Positions 23,944-33,001 of a DNA stretch of 36,204 nucleotides are shown piece after piece. Both the position numbers and the translations under genes were made by a program. This stretch comes from Deltaproteobacteria bacterium. Lineage in GTDB: Bacteria > Desulfobacterota > Desulfobacteria > Desulfobacterales > ETH-SRB1. The stretch is from assembly GCA_030262895.1 (NCBI GenBank), contig JAJSZW010000026.1, positions 1-36,204 of the forward strand, written 5' to 3'. The stretch's first letter is position 1. Each line of letters begins with the position of its first letter. The notes beneath the pieces are model-generated. The model worked only from the letters and a program-made list of their open reading frames with translations, was not told the DNA's origin and did not search any database.

Positions 23944-25237
23944 ACAGCAACCTGTATATCACCGCCGCATGTTTTCCTGCAGAACCTTTATTTGATAATA
24001 CAGCTTTTCTTGCCAATCCGCCTACAATATCTGCCTGCTCCGGATTTCGAAGATAGAATATTGCCTTTTCCGCCAGTTCACGACCGTCTTTAACCTTAAT
24101 GCCGCCACCGGTTTTATCAAGCAACTCCTTTGCGTCAAGAAAATCCTCCATTGAAGGTCCATAAAACACGGGCTTCCCCCAGACAGCCGCTTCAAGAATG
24201 TTTTGCCCGCCTAATGGAACCAGACTTCCTCCGCAAAAAACGACCGAAGCAATACTGTATGTATCCTGCAGATCTCCAATTGTGTCTAAGATAATCACGG
24301 ACGCGGTTCGCGAACAATTCTTTTTATCAAGATCTGTTCTTAACTGGCATAAAAAACCTTTTTCTTTAAATATATCATTTATGTGCTTTGCTCTCTCTAA
24401 GTGCCTTGGAGCAATAATTAAAAGGGTTTCAGGAAAAAATTCAACAATCTTCCGGTAAACTTCGAGGATAATTTTTTCTTCCTGACTCCTTATGCTTCCT
24501 GCCAGGAAAACCGGTCTGTCTCCATATAAATTATAGAGACTCTTCATTTTTTTTACAATATGAGCATGGGTGCGGTTTAATAATATATCATATTTTGCAT
24601 TGCCGTTTATCTCTACTCTACCCGGAGGAGCACCTATCATCTTTATCCTCTGCGCATCTTCTTCACGAATCATGCTGAAAGCATCTACGTGCTTTAGGGT
24701 CTCCCTTATTAATGGTCGAATCTTTAGATATTTTTTAATCGTGCGGACAGAAATCCTGCCATTTACCAGAGCAGTCTTAATGCCCATCCTGTGTGCTTCT
24801 ACAAGCCAGTTCGGCCATATTTCCGTCTCAAGACACACCAGAATATCAGGTTTTATTACAGTTAGAGCTTTTCGGGTGGAAGCAATAAAATCAACGGGTG
24901 CATATATACAGGTAGCAACTGATCGGAGTTTGCTTCTGGCATATGCCTGCCCGTGTTCAGTCGTAGTTGAAAGGATTATTGCGCTTTCAGGCATAAAAGA
25001 AATAAGAGACTCAATAATTGCAGCAGCTACACTTACCTCTCCAACTGAAACCGCATGAATCCATATTCTAGGCGATCCTGAAATTCGACCAACAAGCTCA
25101 GGGGGATAAAAACCAAGACGCTGGTTTATGCTCTCTGTGTACCGACCGCTTATCCGGGAATAAAACCAGAAAGCAGGAAACAGAGGCAGGAAAAGACCAG
25201 TAGTAAGCAGATTGTAAGCTGTGTAAGCTATATTCAT
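23942..25237 (-). CDS. waaA: 3-deoxy-D-manno-octulosonic acid (Kdo) transferase
   Basis: This 431-residue inner-membrane-anchored glycosyltransferase adds Kdo to lipid A precursor. The N-terminal hydrophobic segment (about 5-28) is followed by WIHAVSVGEVSVA with the catalytic-base Glu67, then CIYAPVDF, ETEIWPNWL, ALVNGRIS, VFLAGSIR, APRHLER and VVFCGGSLVPLGGQNILEA, all hallmarks of WaaA/KdtA. Length matches the family (about 420-430). No Shine-Dalgarno is visible, since the heptad element ends 4 bases upstream of the ATG. It lies downstream of the LpoA-like gene on the same strand with only the element between. Confidence 0.95.
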   Translation of the reverse strand: MNIAYTAYNLLTTGLFLPLFPAFWFYSRISGRYTESINQRLGFYPPELVGRISGSPRIWIHAVSVGEVSVAAAIIESLISFMPESAIILSTTTEHGQAYARSKLRSVATCIYAPVDFIASTRKALTVIKPDILVCLETEIWPNWLVEAHRMGIKTALVNGRISVRTIKKYLKIRPLIRETLKHVDAFSMIREEDAQRIKMIGAPPGRVEINGNAKYDILLNRTHAHIVKKMKSLYNLYGDRPVFLAGSIRSQEEKIILEVYRKIVEFFPETLLIIAPRHLERAKHINDIFKEKGFLCQLRTDLDKKNCSRTASVIILDTIGDLQDTYSIASVVFCGGSLVPLGGQNILEAAVWGKPVFYGPSMEDFLDAKELLDKTGGGIKVKDGRELAEKAIFYLRNPEQADIVGGLARKAVLSNKGSAGKHAAVIYRLL

Positions 25238-25240
25238 AGT

Positions 25241-25330
25241 AGCGGTTTACGGTTTACAGTTGTCGGTTTACGGGCTTTTTATGCAACAACTGCAGCATTT
25301 TAACCGTGAACCGTGAACTGTAAACCGTTA
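25241..25330. repeat. heptad-unit inverted repeat between lpoA-like gene and waaA
   Basis: The left arm units are CGGTTTA, CGGTTTA, CAGTTGT, CGGTTTA; the right arm units are AACCGTG, AACCGTG, AACTGTA, AACCGTT. The loop is nearly the same as in the 23857 element, so both are copies of one family. It fills the whole 93-base gap, from the lipoprotein stop to 3 bases before the waaA start. Confidence 0.85.
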
Positions 25331-27328
25331 TTATTCCAGTTCAACAAATTTATTACCCTTAATTTTAAGAAGATAAAGATCTTTCTTAAGCTCCCCGTTA
25401 TTATCAAATGAAGTAAGACCTGTCACCCCCTGAAAATTACTAAGTTTCATTAGCTCATTTTTTACTGCGCTTCTGAATCGGACATTCGGACGGCTGACTA
25501 TCTGAAACAACATCATTGCGGTATCATACGCTACAGCTTCTATGAAATCGGGCTTCTCCCTGAAAGTCTTCTCAAAAGTCCTGACAAAATCTCTCACCTT
25601 TTCTGAAGAGCTTTCTGCAAAAAAAATATCGGGCATTATGGCATTCTGTACATATTGGCGCGCCATTTTTATTAAACTGTCTGAACGCCATAGATTGGTA
25701 CCAAAAAGATATACATTATCAACATCATAAAATGACAACTGAGGTATAATAAGTCCTGCTCTTTTCGGTGAGTCAGGAATAAATATAGCATCAAAATCAA
25801 TAACAGGCTTTGGCTCATCATCCTCTATAAGCTCCTCTTCCTCTACAGAGCCCTCTTCTTCTACAGACTCATCAGCCTCATTTTCATCCTTAACTTCTTC
25901 AAAATCATCGCTTTTATCTTCGCCTTCAATCAGCTCGTCTGTATTTTTTAGATCCTCCGGCAATTCATAATAAAGCCCCACAAGCTTCTTTATTGGATCA
26001 GCAAAATCAGTGCTGTCAAGCTCGTAAGATTCAACCCCGACTACTTTCCCGTCATAAGCCATAACCTCATCCCAGAAAAGATTCATAAACACTTTACCAT
26101 AATTTTCATTCGGATAAAGAATTGCAAAATTTTTCAGCTCAAGCTCTTCAATTGCATAAGAAACAATTGTTTCAACCTGCATTTTGGGGGTAAAAAAATT
26201 TCTGAAAACATAATCTCCGGTATCAGCTATATTATCTTTCTGGGTTATAGTAACTATAGGGATCCCCCTGCTTTGTGCTTCTAAAGCCGCAGACTCAGCA
26301 GTAAAAATTGGTCCGATAATCGCTGCAACATGATCTTCAAACAATTCCTTTACTGCATTGACAGCAACATCCGGATCAGAGCCCGTATCCTTTATTATTA
26401 TTTTAACAGACGGCCGATCGCCCTGAGAACAGAATTGCCCAAGTGCAAGTTCGATTCCTTTCAATGCCTTGACGCCAAAGTCTTTGTAATAACCGCTAAG
26501 AGGAAGCAAACAACCTATGGTATAGCGACTGTATACAGCCTTTGTGCTGAGTTCTTCTATAATATTTTTCGCCTGCACAGCATAATTATGCTCAGGGAAC
26601 CTGTCTACAAAATCAGAAAGCATCATTATAGCATCATCATATTGCTCCTCTTCAGCCTTTTTAAGGCCGTATAGATACATAAGCATGCCCGCGGGCGGAT
26701 TATATCCCATATGTTTTATAATGAACATAATATCTGTTTTATCAAGCTGTACGACTGTCTCCTTAAGTTTCGAAACGACTGTCTCTCTTTCCGGATCTTT
26801 TGACTTCTCAAATGCTAATGTATAAAAATGCAAAGCATCCAACGGTAAACCGATTGCAATATAAGTATCACCCACAAGAACATACGTTCTCAGAACGTGA
26901 ATCCTGGATACAATTTTTTCCAGAACGCTGTCAGCTTCCCTTATTAATCTTTCGTATTTACCTTCATTATAAAATGTAACCAGCCCTTCAACTCTTGCAT
27001 CAGGCACAAAGGAGCTGTCGGAATATTCAACAATCAAACATTGATAGCTATCACGTGCTTTTGCATAATCTCCAAGCGCTGTATAAATCGCCCCTGTTTT
27101 TATGAGCGCAGCATCGGCAAGGGGTCTATCAGGGAATCTATAAAGATACTCATTATAAGCATTAAGAGCTTTCACATATGATTTAGCCTGATACAATTTT
27201 TCTGCTTTTGAAAACAACTCATCCCCAGGGCCAAGCTTGACAGGAACAGGCAAAAAAATATCTTTTAACCCACATGAGCTTAAAAACAGGACTGCTATAA
27301 GGATAAAAATTAAATTTATTTTTCTCAT
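25331..27328 (-). CDS. LpoA-like lipoprotein: TPR plus periplasmic-binding-protein domain
   Basis: This 665-residue lipoprotein has signal sequence MRKINLIFILIAVLFLSSCG with lipobox Cys19. TPR/outer-membrane-assembly-like repeats follow (about 35-260; ADAALIKTGAIYTALGDYAKA). A type I periplasmic-binding fold occupies about 270-665 (IGCLLPLSGYYKDFGVKALK, AIIGPIFTAESAALEAQSRG, FRNFFTPKMQVETIV, YDTAMMLFQIV). This architecture matches penicillin-binding protein activator LpoA and related ABC amino-acid-binding-like proteins. An acidic low-complexity insert (about 475-520, rich in Glu and Asp) interrupts the second lobe and is unusual. It is likely co-transcribed with waaA. The stop is adjacent to the heptad element. 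Confidence 0.8.
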   Translation of the reverse strand: MRKINLIFILIAVLFLSSCGLKDIFLPVPVKLGPGDELFSKAEKLYQAKSYVKALNAYNEYLYRFPDRPLADAALIKTGAIYTALGDYAKARDSYQCLIVEYSDSSFVPDARVEGLVTFYNEGKYERLIREADSVLEKIVSRIHVLRTYVLVGDTYIAIGLPLDALHFYTLAFEKSKDPERETVVSKLKETVVQLDKTDIMFIIKHMGYNPPAGMLMYLYGLKKAEEEQYDDAIMMLSDFVDRFPEHNYAVQAKNIIEELSTKAVYSRYTIGCLLPLSGYYKDFGVKALKGIELALGQFCSQGDRPSVKIIIKDTGSDPDVAVNAVKELFEDHVAAIIGPIFTAESAALEAQSRGIPIVTITQKDNIADTGDYVFRNFFTPKMQVETIVSYAIEELELKNFAILYPNENYGKVFMNLFWDEVMAYDGKVVGVESYELDSTDFADPIKKLVGLYYELPEDLKNTDELIEGEDKSDDFEEVKDENEADESVEEEGSVEEEELIEDDEPKPVIDFDAIFIPDSPKRAGLIIPQLSFYDVDNVYLFGTNLWRSDSLIKMARQYVQNAIMPDIFFAESSSEKVRDFVRTFEKTFREKPDFIEAVAYDTAMMLFQIVSRPNVRFRSAVKNELMKLSNFQGVTGLTSFDNNGELKKDLYLLKIKGNKFVELE

Positions 27329-27430
27329 AACTCAAAATTGACAGCTTCGAAAAAAGGTAATAGTTCAGCCACAAAGGCACTAAGACACCAATAAAAGTTT
27401 ATAAAAACTACGTAACTACTCAGGTGGATA
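27329..27430. other. upstream region of the LpoA-like gene
   Basis: No gene. It contains the dispersed motif GGTAATAGTTCAGCCACAAAG (27356 on) and outer arms of the 27431 palindrome (ACTACGTAACTACTCAGG). A promoter for the lipoprotein is expected on the minus strand, but none is convincing by eye. Confidence 0.4.
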
Positions 27431-27560
27431 GGCTGAAGACTGAAGACTGTTAGGAAAAAGCGCAGAAGCCATGTTTGGTGCAAGAATCAGATGTTTCCGC
27501 TAAAGTACGGCAATCGTGCTCTTCTGACCCCTTCAGCCTTCAGTCTAAACAGCTTCAGCC
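27431..27560. repeat. heptad-unit inverted repeat between lpoA-like gene and carB
   Basis: The left arm has GGCTGAA, GACTGAA, GACTGTT. The reverse complement of the right arm has GGCTGAA, GCTGTTTA (8 nt), GACTGAA, GGCTGAA. The loop contains a 60-base unique stretch. Further partly complementary arms (CGTAACTACTCAGG and CCTGACTACGTGAGTAGTCAC) extend it on both sides. Confidence 0.75.
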
Positions 27561-27683
27561 TGACTACGTGAGTAGTCACAAAACTACATGAAATTTTACT
27601 ATTGTCAAATAATTGTTGCAAGAATTACAATCAACTCATTCCGCAGCAATTCTAATTATGGCATTTTTTCTTTTACCTTGTTG

Positions 27684-27703
27684 GGGCACGATGCATCGTG
27701 CCC
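27684..27703. repeat. perfect 20-bp palindrome GGGCACGATG|CATCGTGCCC
   Basis: The palindrome is exact with no spacer, sits in the carB upstream region, and is bordered by TTTTACCTTGTTG and GTACTGG. It may be an operator, a REP-like element or a methylation target. I see no second copy in the window. Confidence 0.85.
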
Positions 27704-27894
27704 GTACTGGCACTACTTCGGTCGAAATAACAAAAAAGAAAGTTTTTGTTCAGACACAAGTTACAAAAAATTTAAATGGAAGTTGTCATTCATAACAATA
27801 AGGTGTATAGATTCGATGCAAAAAAAATGCACGTACCACACCTGAAGCGGATATATTTTCACAAAGCTAACCTCTTACAATCAAAGGAGTTTTT

Positions 27895-30800
27895 ATGCCC
27901 AGACGTAACGACATCAATAAAATATTAATTATCGGTTCAGGTCCAATAATAATCGGCCAGGCATGCGAGTTCGATTATTCGGGAACACAGGCCTGTAAGG
28001 CTTTGCGAAGCCTTGGCTACGAGATAGTACTGGTGAACTCGAATCCTGCGACTATAATGACAGACCCTGGAACGGCCGACGTAACTTATATAGAGCCTCT
28101 CAACCTTAAAGTATTAACAGAGATTATTAAAACTGAACGTCCGGATGCTTTACTGCCTAACCTGGGTGGCCAGACAGGACTTAATCTTTCATCCGAGCTG
28201 GCAAAAGCGGGCGTTCTTGAAAAATACGGCGTTAAGGTCATCGGAGTTAACATTGACGCCATTGAGCGCGGGGAAGACCGTACAGCATTTAAGGAAACCA
28301 TGAATCGACTCGGGATTGAAATGCCGAGCAATCAGACAGTTAACAGCGTCGAGGATGCGGAAAAAGTTGCGGAAAAACTTGGCTACCCTGTTGTAATACG
28401 TCCGGCATACACCATGGGAGGAACAGGAGGCGGTCTTGTTTACAATGTTGAAGAACTTCGTACAATAGCCGCTCGCGGCATAGCTGCAAGTATGGCGAAT
28501 CAGGTTTTGGTCGAAGAATCCGTGCTGGGCTGGGAAGAACTTGAACTGGAAGTTGTCCGTGATTCCAAGAATCAGATGATCACAGTATGTTTCATAGAAA
28601 ATGTCGACGCAATGGGCATTCATACAGGGGATTCATTCTGCACTGCGCCAATGATGACAATCTCTCCTGAACTTCAGAAACGTCTTCAGAAATACTCCTA
28701 TGATATTGTTGAGGCAATAGAAGTCATCGGAGGCACCAATATTCAATTCGCACATGATCCCAAAACTGGAAAAGTTGCGGTTATAGAAATCAATCCCAGG
28801 ACTTCTCGCTCGTCAGCACTGGCCTCAAAGGCAACCGGCTTTCCGATCGCTCTTATTTCAGCGCTTCTGGCCGGAGGCCTTACTCTTGATGAAATTCCCT
28901 ACTGGCGGGATGGAACCCTGGACAAATATACTCCATCCGGTGATTATGTTGTAGTTAAATTTGCCCGGTGGGCCTTTGAAAAATTTCCAGGCGTGGAAGA
29001 TAAGCTCGGTACCCAGATGCGCGCAGTTGGTGAAGTAATGAGCATAGGAAAAAATTATAAGGAGGCTTTTCAGAAAGCTATACGTTCGCTGGAAATTAAC
29101 CGGTATGGGCTTGGATTTGCCAAAGACTTCAACAATAAATCATTGGACGAATTAATGCATATGCTGAACTTTTCTACCAGTGAACGACACTTCATCCTGT
29201 ACGAGGCGCTGCGCAAAGGCGCGGATATCCAGGCTCTTTATGAAAAAACTTACATAAAAGCCTGGTTTATCGAACAGATGAAAGAGTTGGTAGATCTTGA
29301 AGATGAAATTTTAGAATACAAAGGCCGAATGCTTCCTGATGATCTGTTTTTGCAGGCTAAAAAAGATGGATTTGCAGATAAGTATCTTGCCGGGCTTCTT
29401 GACATTCCTGAAAAGGATATCCGTGAAAAACGCATTTCATTAAATATTGTCGAGGCATGGGAACCTGTTCCGGTAAGTGGTGTCGAAGATGCGGCTTATT
29501 ACTACTCTACCTATAATGCATCTGATAAAGTAAAAGTAAGCGACCGTAAAAAAATTATGGTTCTCGGCGGCGGGCCGAACCGAATCGGCCAGGGGATTGA
29601 ATTTGACTATTGCTGCGTGCATACGGCTTTTGCCATCCGCGATGCAGGATATGAATCCATAATGGTCAACTGCAACCCTGAAACAGTCTCCACAGACTAC
29701 GACACTTCGGATAAACTATATTTTGAACCTCTTACAGTAGAAGACGTATTAAGTATTTACGAAAAGGAAAAGCCTGAAGGAGTAATTGTACAGTATGGAG
29801 GGCAAACACCGCTGAACATTGCAAACGATCTGGCTGAAGCTGGTGTAAAAATACTCGGCACATCTCCAGAAGCCATAGATCTTGCGGAAGACCGTGACCG
29901 CTTCTACAAGATGATGCGAAAGCTGGGAATTCCCAGGCCCAAATCCGGCATGGCTCATTCATTTGAAAAAGCTTTGGATATTGCAAAAGATATCGGTTAT
30001 CCTCTTATAGTTCGCCCTTCTTATGTTCTGGGCGGACGCGGAATGGAAGTTATACATGACGAAGAAATGCTCAAACATTATATGGCGGCAGCCGTAGATA
30101 TTTCACCGGAACGGCCTATTTTAATTGACAAGTTCCTTGAAAATGCCATTGAAGCTGAAGCAGATGCGATTTCAGACGGAACTGACGCATTTGTTCCTGC
30201 TGTTATGGAACATATCGAGCTTGCAGGTGTGCATTCAGGTGATTCTGCCTGCGTAATCCCGCCCATCAGTATTCCCCCAAAACACATTGAAACTATCTGT
30301 GAATACACACGCAAAATCGCTATCGAGCTGAATGTCATCGGGCTTATGAATATCCAGTACGCTATCGCAAATGACACGGTTTACATTCTTGAGGCAAACC
30401 CAAGAGCGTCGCGGACAGTTCCAATAGTTTCAAAAGTCTGTAATATATCCATGGCGCGGCTTGCCACGCAGATCTTGCTGGGTAAAACAATCTCAGGCCT
30501 CGGTCTTAAGCAAAAACAGATCAAACATTTCGGAGTAAAAGAAGCGGTCTTCCCGTTCAACATGTTCCCCGAAGTAGATCCGCTTCTCGGCCCAGAGATG
30601 CGGTCAACAGGAGAAGTTCTGGGGCTGGCGGATTCCTTTGGCCTGGCATTCTTCAAATCACAGGAAGCAACACAGTCATCGCTGCCAATTGAAGGAACGG
30701 TTCTGTTTACCATTGCTGAGAAGGACAAGCCAGGTTCGCTGGAAGCTGCAAGGGTCTTCAAGGAGCTTGGATTTAACATACTGGCAACAAAAGGGACGCA

Positions 30801-31095
30801 TCAATTCTTTGCAGAACATGGAATAGATTCAAAACCTGTCCCGAAACTGGGATATGGCAGACCCAACCTTGTTGATGCAATTAAAAATAAAGAAATTCAC
30901 CTGGTAATAAACACGCCGAGCGGGAAACAGAGCAAGACAGACAGTTCCTATATTCGTAAAGCAGCTATTAATTATAAAATCCTGAATATTACTACAATAG
31001 CCGCCGCTCATGCTGCTGCAAGGGGAATTGCCGCTCGAAGGAAAGGACAGTCTAAAGTCAAGTCCCTGCAAAAATATCACGCAGATATTTTATAA
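27895..31095 (+). CDS. carB: carbamoyl-phosphate synthase large subunit
   Basis: This 1066-residue protein makes carbamoyl phosphate for arginine and pyrimidine synthesis. It shows the internal duplication of the family: ILIIGSGPIIIGQACEFDYSG in the first half and IMVLGGGPNRIGQGIEFDY in the second. ATP-grasp domains lie at about 128-320 (PAYTMGGTGGGLVYN) and 670-865 (PSYVLGGRGMEVIHDEE), and an MGS-like allosteric domain from about 935 (TVLFTIAEKDKPGSLEAAR). Length matches the family (about 1070). AAAGGAG lies 6 bases before the ATG. The small subunit carA is not adjacent. Confidence 0.98.
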   Translation: MPRRNDINKILIIGSGPIIIGQACEFDYSGTQACKALRSLGYEIVLVNSNPATIMTDPGTADVTYIEPLNLKVLTEIIKTERPDALLPNLGGQTGLNLSSELAKAGVLEKYGVKVIGVNIDAIERGEDRTAFKETMNRLGIEMPSNQTVNSVEDAEKVAEKLGYPVVIRPAYTMGGTGGGLVYNVEELRTIAARGIAASMANQVLVEESVLGWEELELEVVRDSKNQMITVCFIENVDAMGIHTGDSFCTAPMMTISPELQKRLQKYSYDIVEAIEVIGGTNIQFAHDPKTGKVAVIEINPRTSRSSALASKATGFPIALISALLAGGLTLDEIPYWRDGTLDKYTPSGDYVVVKFARWAFEKFPGVEDKLGTQMRAVGEVMSIGKNYKEAFQKAIRSLEINRYGLGFAKDFNNKSLDELMHMLNFSTSERHFILYEALRKGADIQALYEKTYIKAWFIEQMKELVDLEDEILEYKGRMLPDDLFLQAKKDGFADKYLAGLLDIPEKDIREKRISLNIVEAWEPVPVSGVEDAAYYYSTYNASDKVKVSDRKKIMVLGGGPNRIGQGIEFDYCCVHTAFAIRDAGYESIMVNCNPETVSTDYDTSDKLYFEPLTVEDVLSIYEKEKPEGVIVQYGGQTPLNIANDLAEAGVKILGTSPEAIDLAEDRDRFYKMMRKLGIPRPKSGMAHSFEKALDIAKDIGYPLIVRPSYVLGGRGMEVIHDEEMLKHYMAAAVDISPERPILIDKFLENAIEAEADAISDGTDAFVPAVMEHIELAGVHSGDSACVIPPISIPPKHIETICEYTRKIAIELNVIGLMNIQYAIANDTVYILEANPRASRTVPIVSKVCNISMARLATQILLGKTISGLGLKQKQIKHFGVKEAVFPFNMFPEVDPLLGPEMRSTGEVLGLADSFGLAFFKSQEATQSSLPIEGTVLFTIAEKDKPGSLEAARVFKELGFNILATKGTHQFFAEHGIDSKPVPKLGYGRPNLVDAIKNKEIHLVINTPSGKQSKTDSSYIRKAAINYKILNITTIAAAHAAARGIAARRKGQSKVKSLQKYHADIL

Positions 31096-31106
31096 TAAAA
31101 GGCTAT

Positions 31107-31231
31107 GAACATCCAACATCGAACATCCAACATCGAATTTTGAATAAGGTATTCTGACAATTTATAAACTGGCGGAGCGAAGCGATTTCATTATTCGATG
31201 TTCAACGTTGGATGTTGGATGTTCGACGTTC
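31107..31231. repeat. heptad-unit inverted repeat downstream of carB
   Basis: The left arm alternates GAACATC and CAACATC (four units). The right arm has TCGATGT, TCAACGT, TGGATGT, TGGATGT, TCGACGT. The centre contains GGCGGAGCGAAGCGA. Starting 11 bases after the carB stop, it may act as the terminator. Confidence 0.85.
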
Positions 31232-31285
31232 AAAAAACGCTTTACTCTGCCGTTACTTGGTCACCGATGTCTTGGCACTTATCAG

Positions 31286-31320
31286 TTAACCGTCAACCGA
31301 TAACCGTAAACCGACAACCG
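31286..31320. repeat. single-arm heptad array at the guaAb stop codon
   Basis: On the minus strand the units are ACGGTTG, TCGGTTT, ACGGTTA, TCGGTTG, ACGGTTA. This is the CGGTTTA family of 23857 and 25241, without a second arm. The array begins 3 bases after the TAA of the next gene. Confidence 0.8.
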
Positions 31321-31323
31321 TAT

Positions 31324-32289
31324 TTAAACAACCTCCATTGTTGACGGCGGCTTCTCAGCAATATGATAAGTTACGCTGACAACACCCCGGACTTCTTTTG
31401 TAATGCGGTCAGCAAGATAAAACAGGGTTTTGTAATCAACTCTCATTGGGGTAGCGGTACGCGCATCAGTACTTTCCCAGCATCTTATTTCAATCTGTCT
31501 GCCGAATTCTCTCTTGCCGTTTCGCATACCAGTCACTCGATCCTTATGCAAAATGGCCATATTCTGAAATGAATCCATATCCCCAAAGACCTCTTCCATA
31601 ATAACGGTCGCTTGCCTGACGAGCTCAACATCTTCAGGCGTAACAGCGCCAATAACTCTTGCAGCAAGCGCAGGCCCTGGAAAAGGTGGTCTGTTAAAAA
31701 TTACTTCTGGAAGTCCGAGGCCTTCCGCTACTTTTCTTACACCATCTTTACGAAGTTGTAATAACGGCTCAATTATTTTGTATCCGAATGTTTCCTGAGG
31801 ATCAATACCCAATTGTTCAAAGACATTATGCTGCCTCTTGATACCTGCAACCGTTTCATCAACATCAGTTAATATAGTCCCCTGAAGAAGATGCTTTGCT
31901 CCGCTTTCTTTAACAAGTCTCCCAAAAACTTTTTTATAAAAGGTCTGGGTGATGGCTTCTCTTTTTTTTTCAGGATCATCTATGTCTTTCAATGCTGCAA
32001 AAAATTCCTGCCTTGCATCAATTATTTCTACATTAACGCCCATTTTGCTGAAGATAGAAACTACTTCTTGCGGCTCATCCTTTCTCATCAAACCATTATC
32101 TATAAAATAAGTTTTCAGTTTTTTATCCAGAGCCATATGTCCAAGCAGTGTAACAGTTGAAGAATCAACGCCGCCTGACAGGGCATTAATAGCTGTATCA
32201 TTCCCCACGGCTTTAGATATATCCGCTGTCTTATCTTTAATAAATTTTTCAACATCCAGATCATTTGCTGTTATTTCAACAATAGACAC
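31324..32289 (-). CDS. guaAb: GMP synthase ATP-pyrophosphatase subunit (stand-alone GuaA C-terminal half)
   Basis: This 321-residue protein adenylates XMP for amination to GMP. PP-loop ALSGGVDSSTVTLL (Ser38-Ser44), FIDNGLMRKDE, LLQGTILTDV, HNVFEQLG, FNRPPFPGPALAARVIG and the C-terminal EKPPSTMEVV are GuaA ATP-pyrophosphatase and dimerisation-domain motifs. The glutamine amidotransferase half is absent, as in two-subunit (archaeal-type) enzymes. I expect a separate glutaminase elsewhere, or use of free ammonia. The start is GTG at 32289 with AAGGAGG 7 bases upstream. Its stop sits against a heptad array. Confidence 0.88.
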   Translation of the reverse strand: MSIVEITANDLDVEKFIKDKTADISKAVGNDTAINALSGGVDSSTVTLLGHMALDKKLKTYFIDNGLMRKDEPQEVVSIFSKMGVNVEIIDARQEFFAALKDIDDPEKKREAITQTFYKKVFGRLVKESGAKHLLQGTILTDVDETVAGIKRQHNVFEQLGIDPQETFGYKIIEPLLQLRKDGVRKVAEGLGLPEVIFNRPPFPGPALAARVIGAVTPEDVELVRQATVIMEEVFGDMDSFQNMAILHKDRVTGMRNGKREFGRQIEIRCWESTDARTATPMRVDYKTLFYLADRITKEVRGVVSVTYHIAEKPPSTMEVV

Positions 32290-32477
32290 TATTTTTCCTC
32301 CTTATTAAATTCAATTCATTGAGTTATAAGCCAAATTGTTGTATGAACTTAAAAATATTGTAACGGTTCTCGGTTTTTTTTTGTAATTATTAGGATAATA
32401 TTATGTTCCGAATAGGTTCTAGATGAGCTGTTAAATAGTAAAATTAGTTAATCTTTTCAAGGGACAATTATATAAAT
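32290..32477. other. AT-rich upstream region of guaAb
   Basis: There is no open frame of note. A short degenerate GTAACGGTTCTCGGTT (32359-32374) belongs to the heptad family. Promoter elements for the minus-strand guaAb gene are expected here; TATAAC (minus strand, near 32320) is a possible -10 without a clear -35. Confidence 0.35.
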
Positions 32478-32630
32478 AGTGCCTGAATGAAAACCCCTGG
32501 TTCCGAGCGGTAATTGCGAGGAGTGAGGAACGAACGACGAAGCAATCCCCTTTTCCAAGAGATTGCTTCGGTCATGCTTCCCTCGCAATGACGGGAAAAG
32601 TGTAATTTGAAGGGTTTTCGTTCAGACACT
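32478..32630. mobile_element. MITE-like element with GTGCCTGAA terminal inverted repeats
   Basis: Ends AGTGCCTGAATGAAAACCCC (32478 on) and the inverse GGGTTTTCGTTCAGACACT (32612-32630) form imperfect terminal repeats. Inside is a second palindrome, ATTGCGAGGAGTGAGGAACG...GATTGCTTCGGTCATGCTTC, of a type seen in many delta-proteobacterial genomes. No coding frame. The same ends occur at 7759-7787 and, diverged, at 34814-35041. It resembles a non-autonomous element, but no target duplication is certain. Confidence 0.65.
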
Positions 32631-33001
32631 AACTATCGAGAGTCTGATTACATGAAAGACTATTTTTTATACTTCCGTCAGCGGGAGTCGAACCTACTGC
32701 ATAGCCCATGAATAAAGGGTTTGCTGGGAGTCTAATTAACATCTAATAAACGTACTTTAAGTTGTCGTTTATTGTAGAAAATAAAGATATCTAACCGATA
32801 TTATAACCTTTTTATGAATTGCAAGGGTTCGAGGTATATAGCAGATATACGTAACAAATGCCTGCGCATTACGGTGGAAATTGATGTGGTTCCCGTTCGC
32901 AGCAATATATGATGAAGTGCACCTTGCGCATCTATTCTTGTTTTGATTAGCGTGGGGTGCAAGCCAGACATCATAGTTCAAGCACGCTGCCAACTTATAA
33001 A
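32631..33001. other. degraded accessory sequence without a clear gene
   Basis: A 70-base part (32675-32745) has a tRNA-like T-loop on the minus strand but no matching acceptor. Further on, ITVEIDVVPVRSN is a short protein-like frame on the plus strand (32868-32912), closed by stops. I recognise no intact feature. Confidence 0.35.

Noticed and set aside
23857..25330. CRISPR-like repeats
   Set aside because: Units are 7 nt, contiguous and arranged as inverted arms without spacers; no cas genes are present.
32675..32745. tRNA-like segment on the minus strand (GGTTCGACTCC T-loop)
   Set aside because: The T-stem has a mismatch, no complementary 5' acceptor strand exists upstream, and no proper 7-nt anticodon loop forms. 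At most a decayed tRNA.
32868..32912. Protein-like fragment ITVEIDVVPVRSN
   Set aside because: Too short and flanked by stops; no family recognised.
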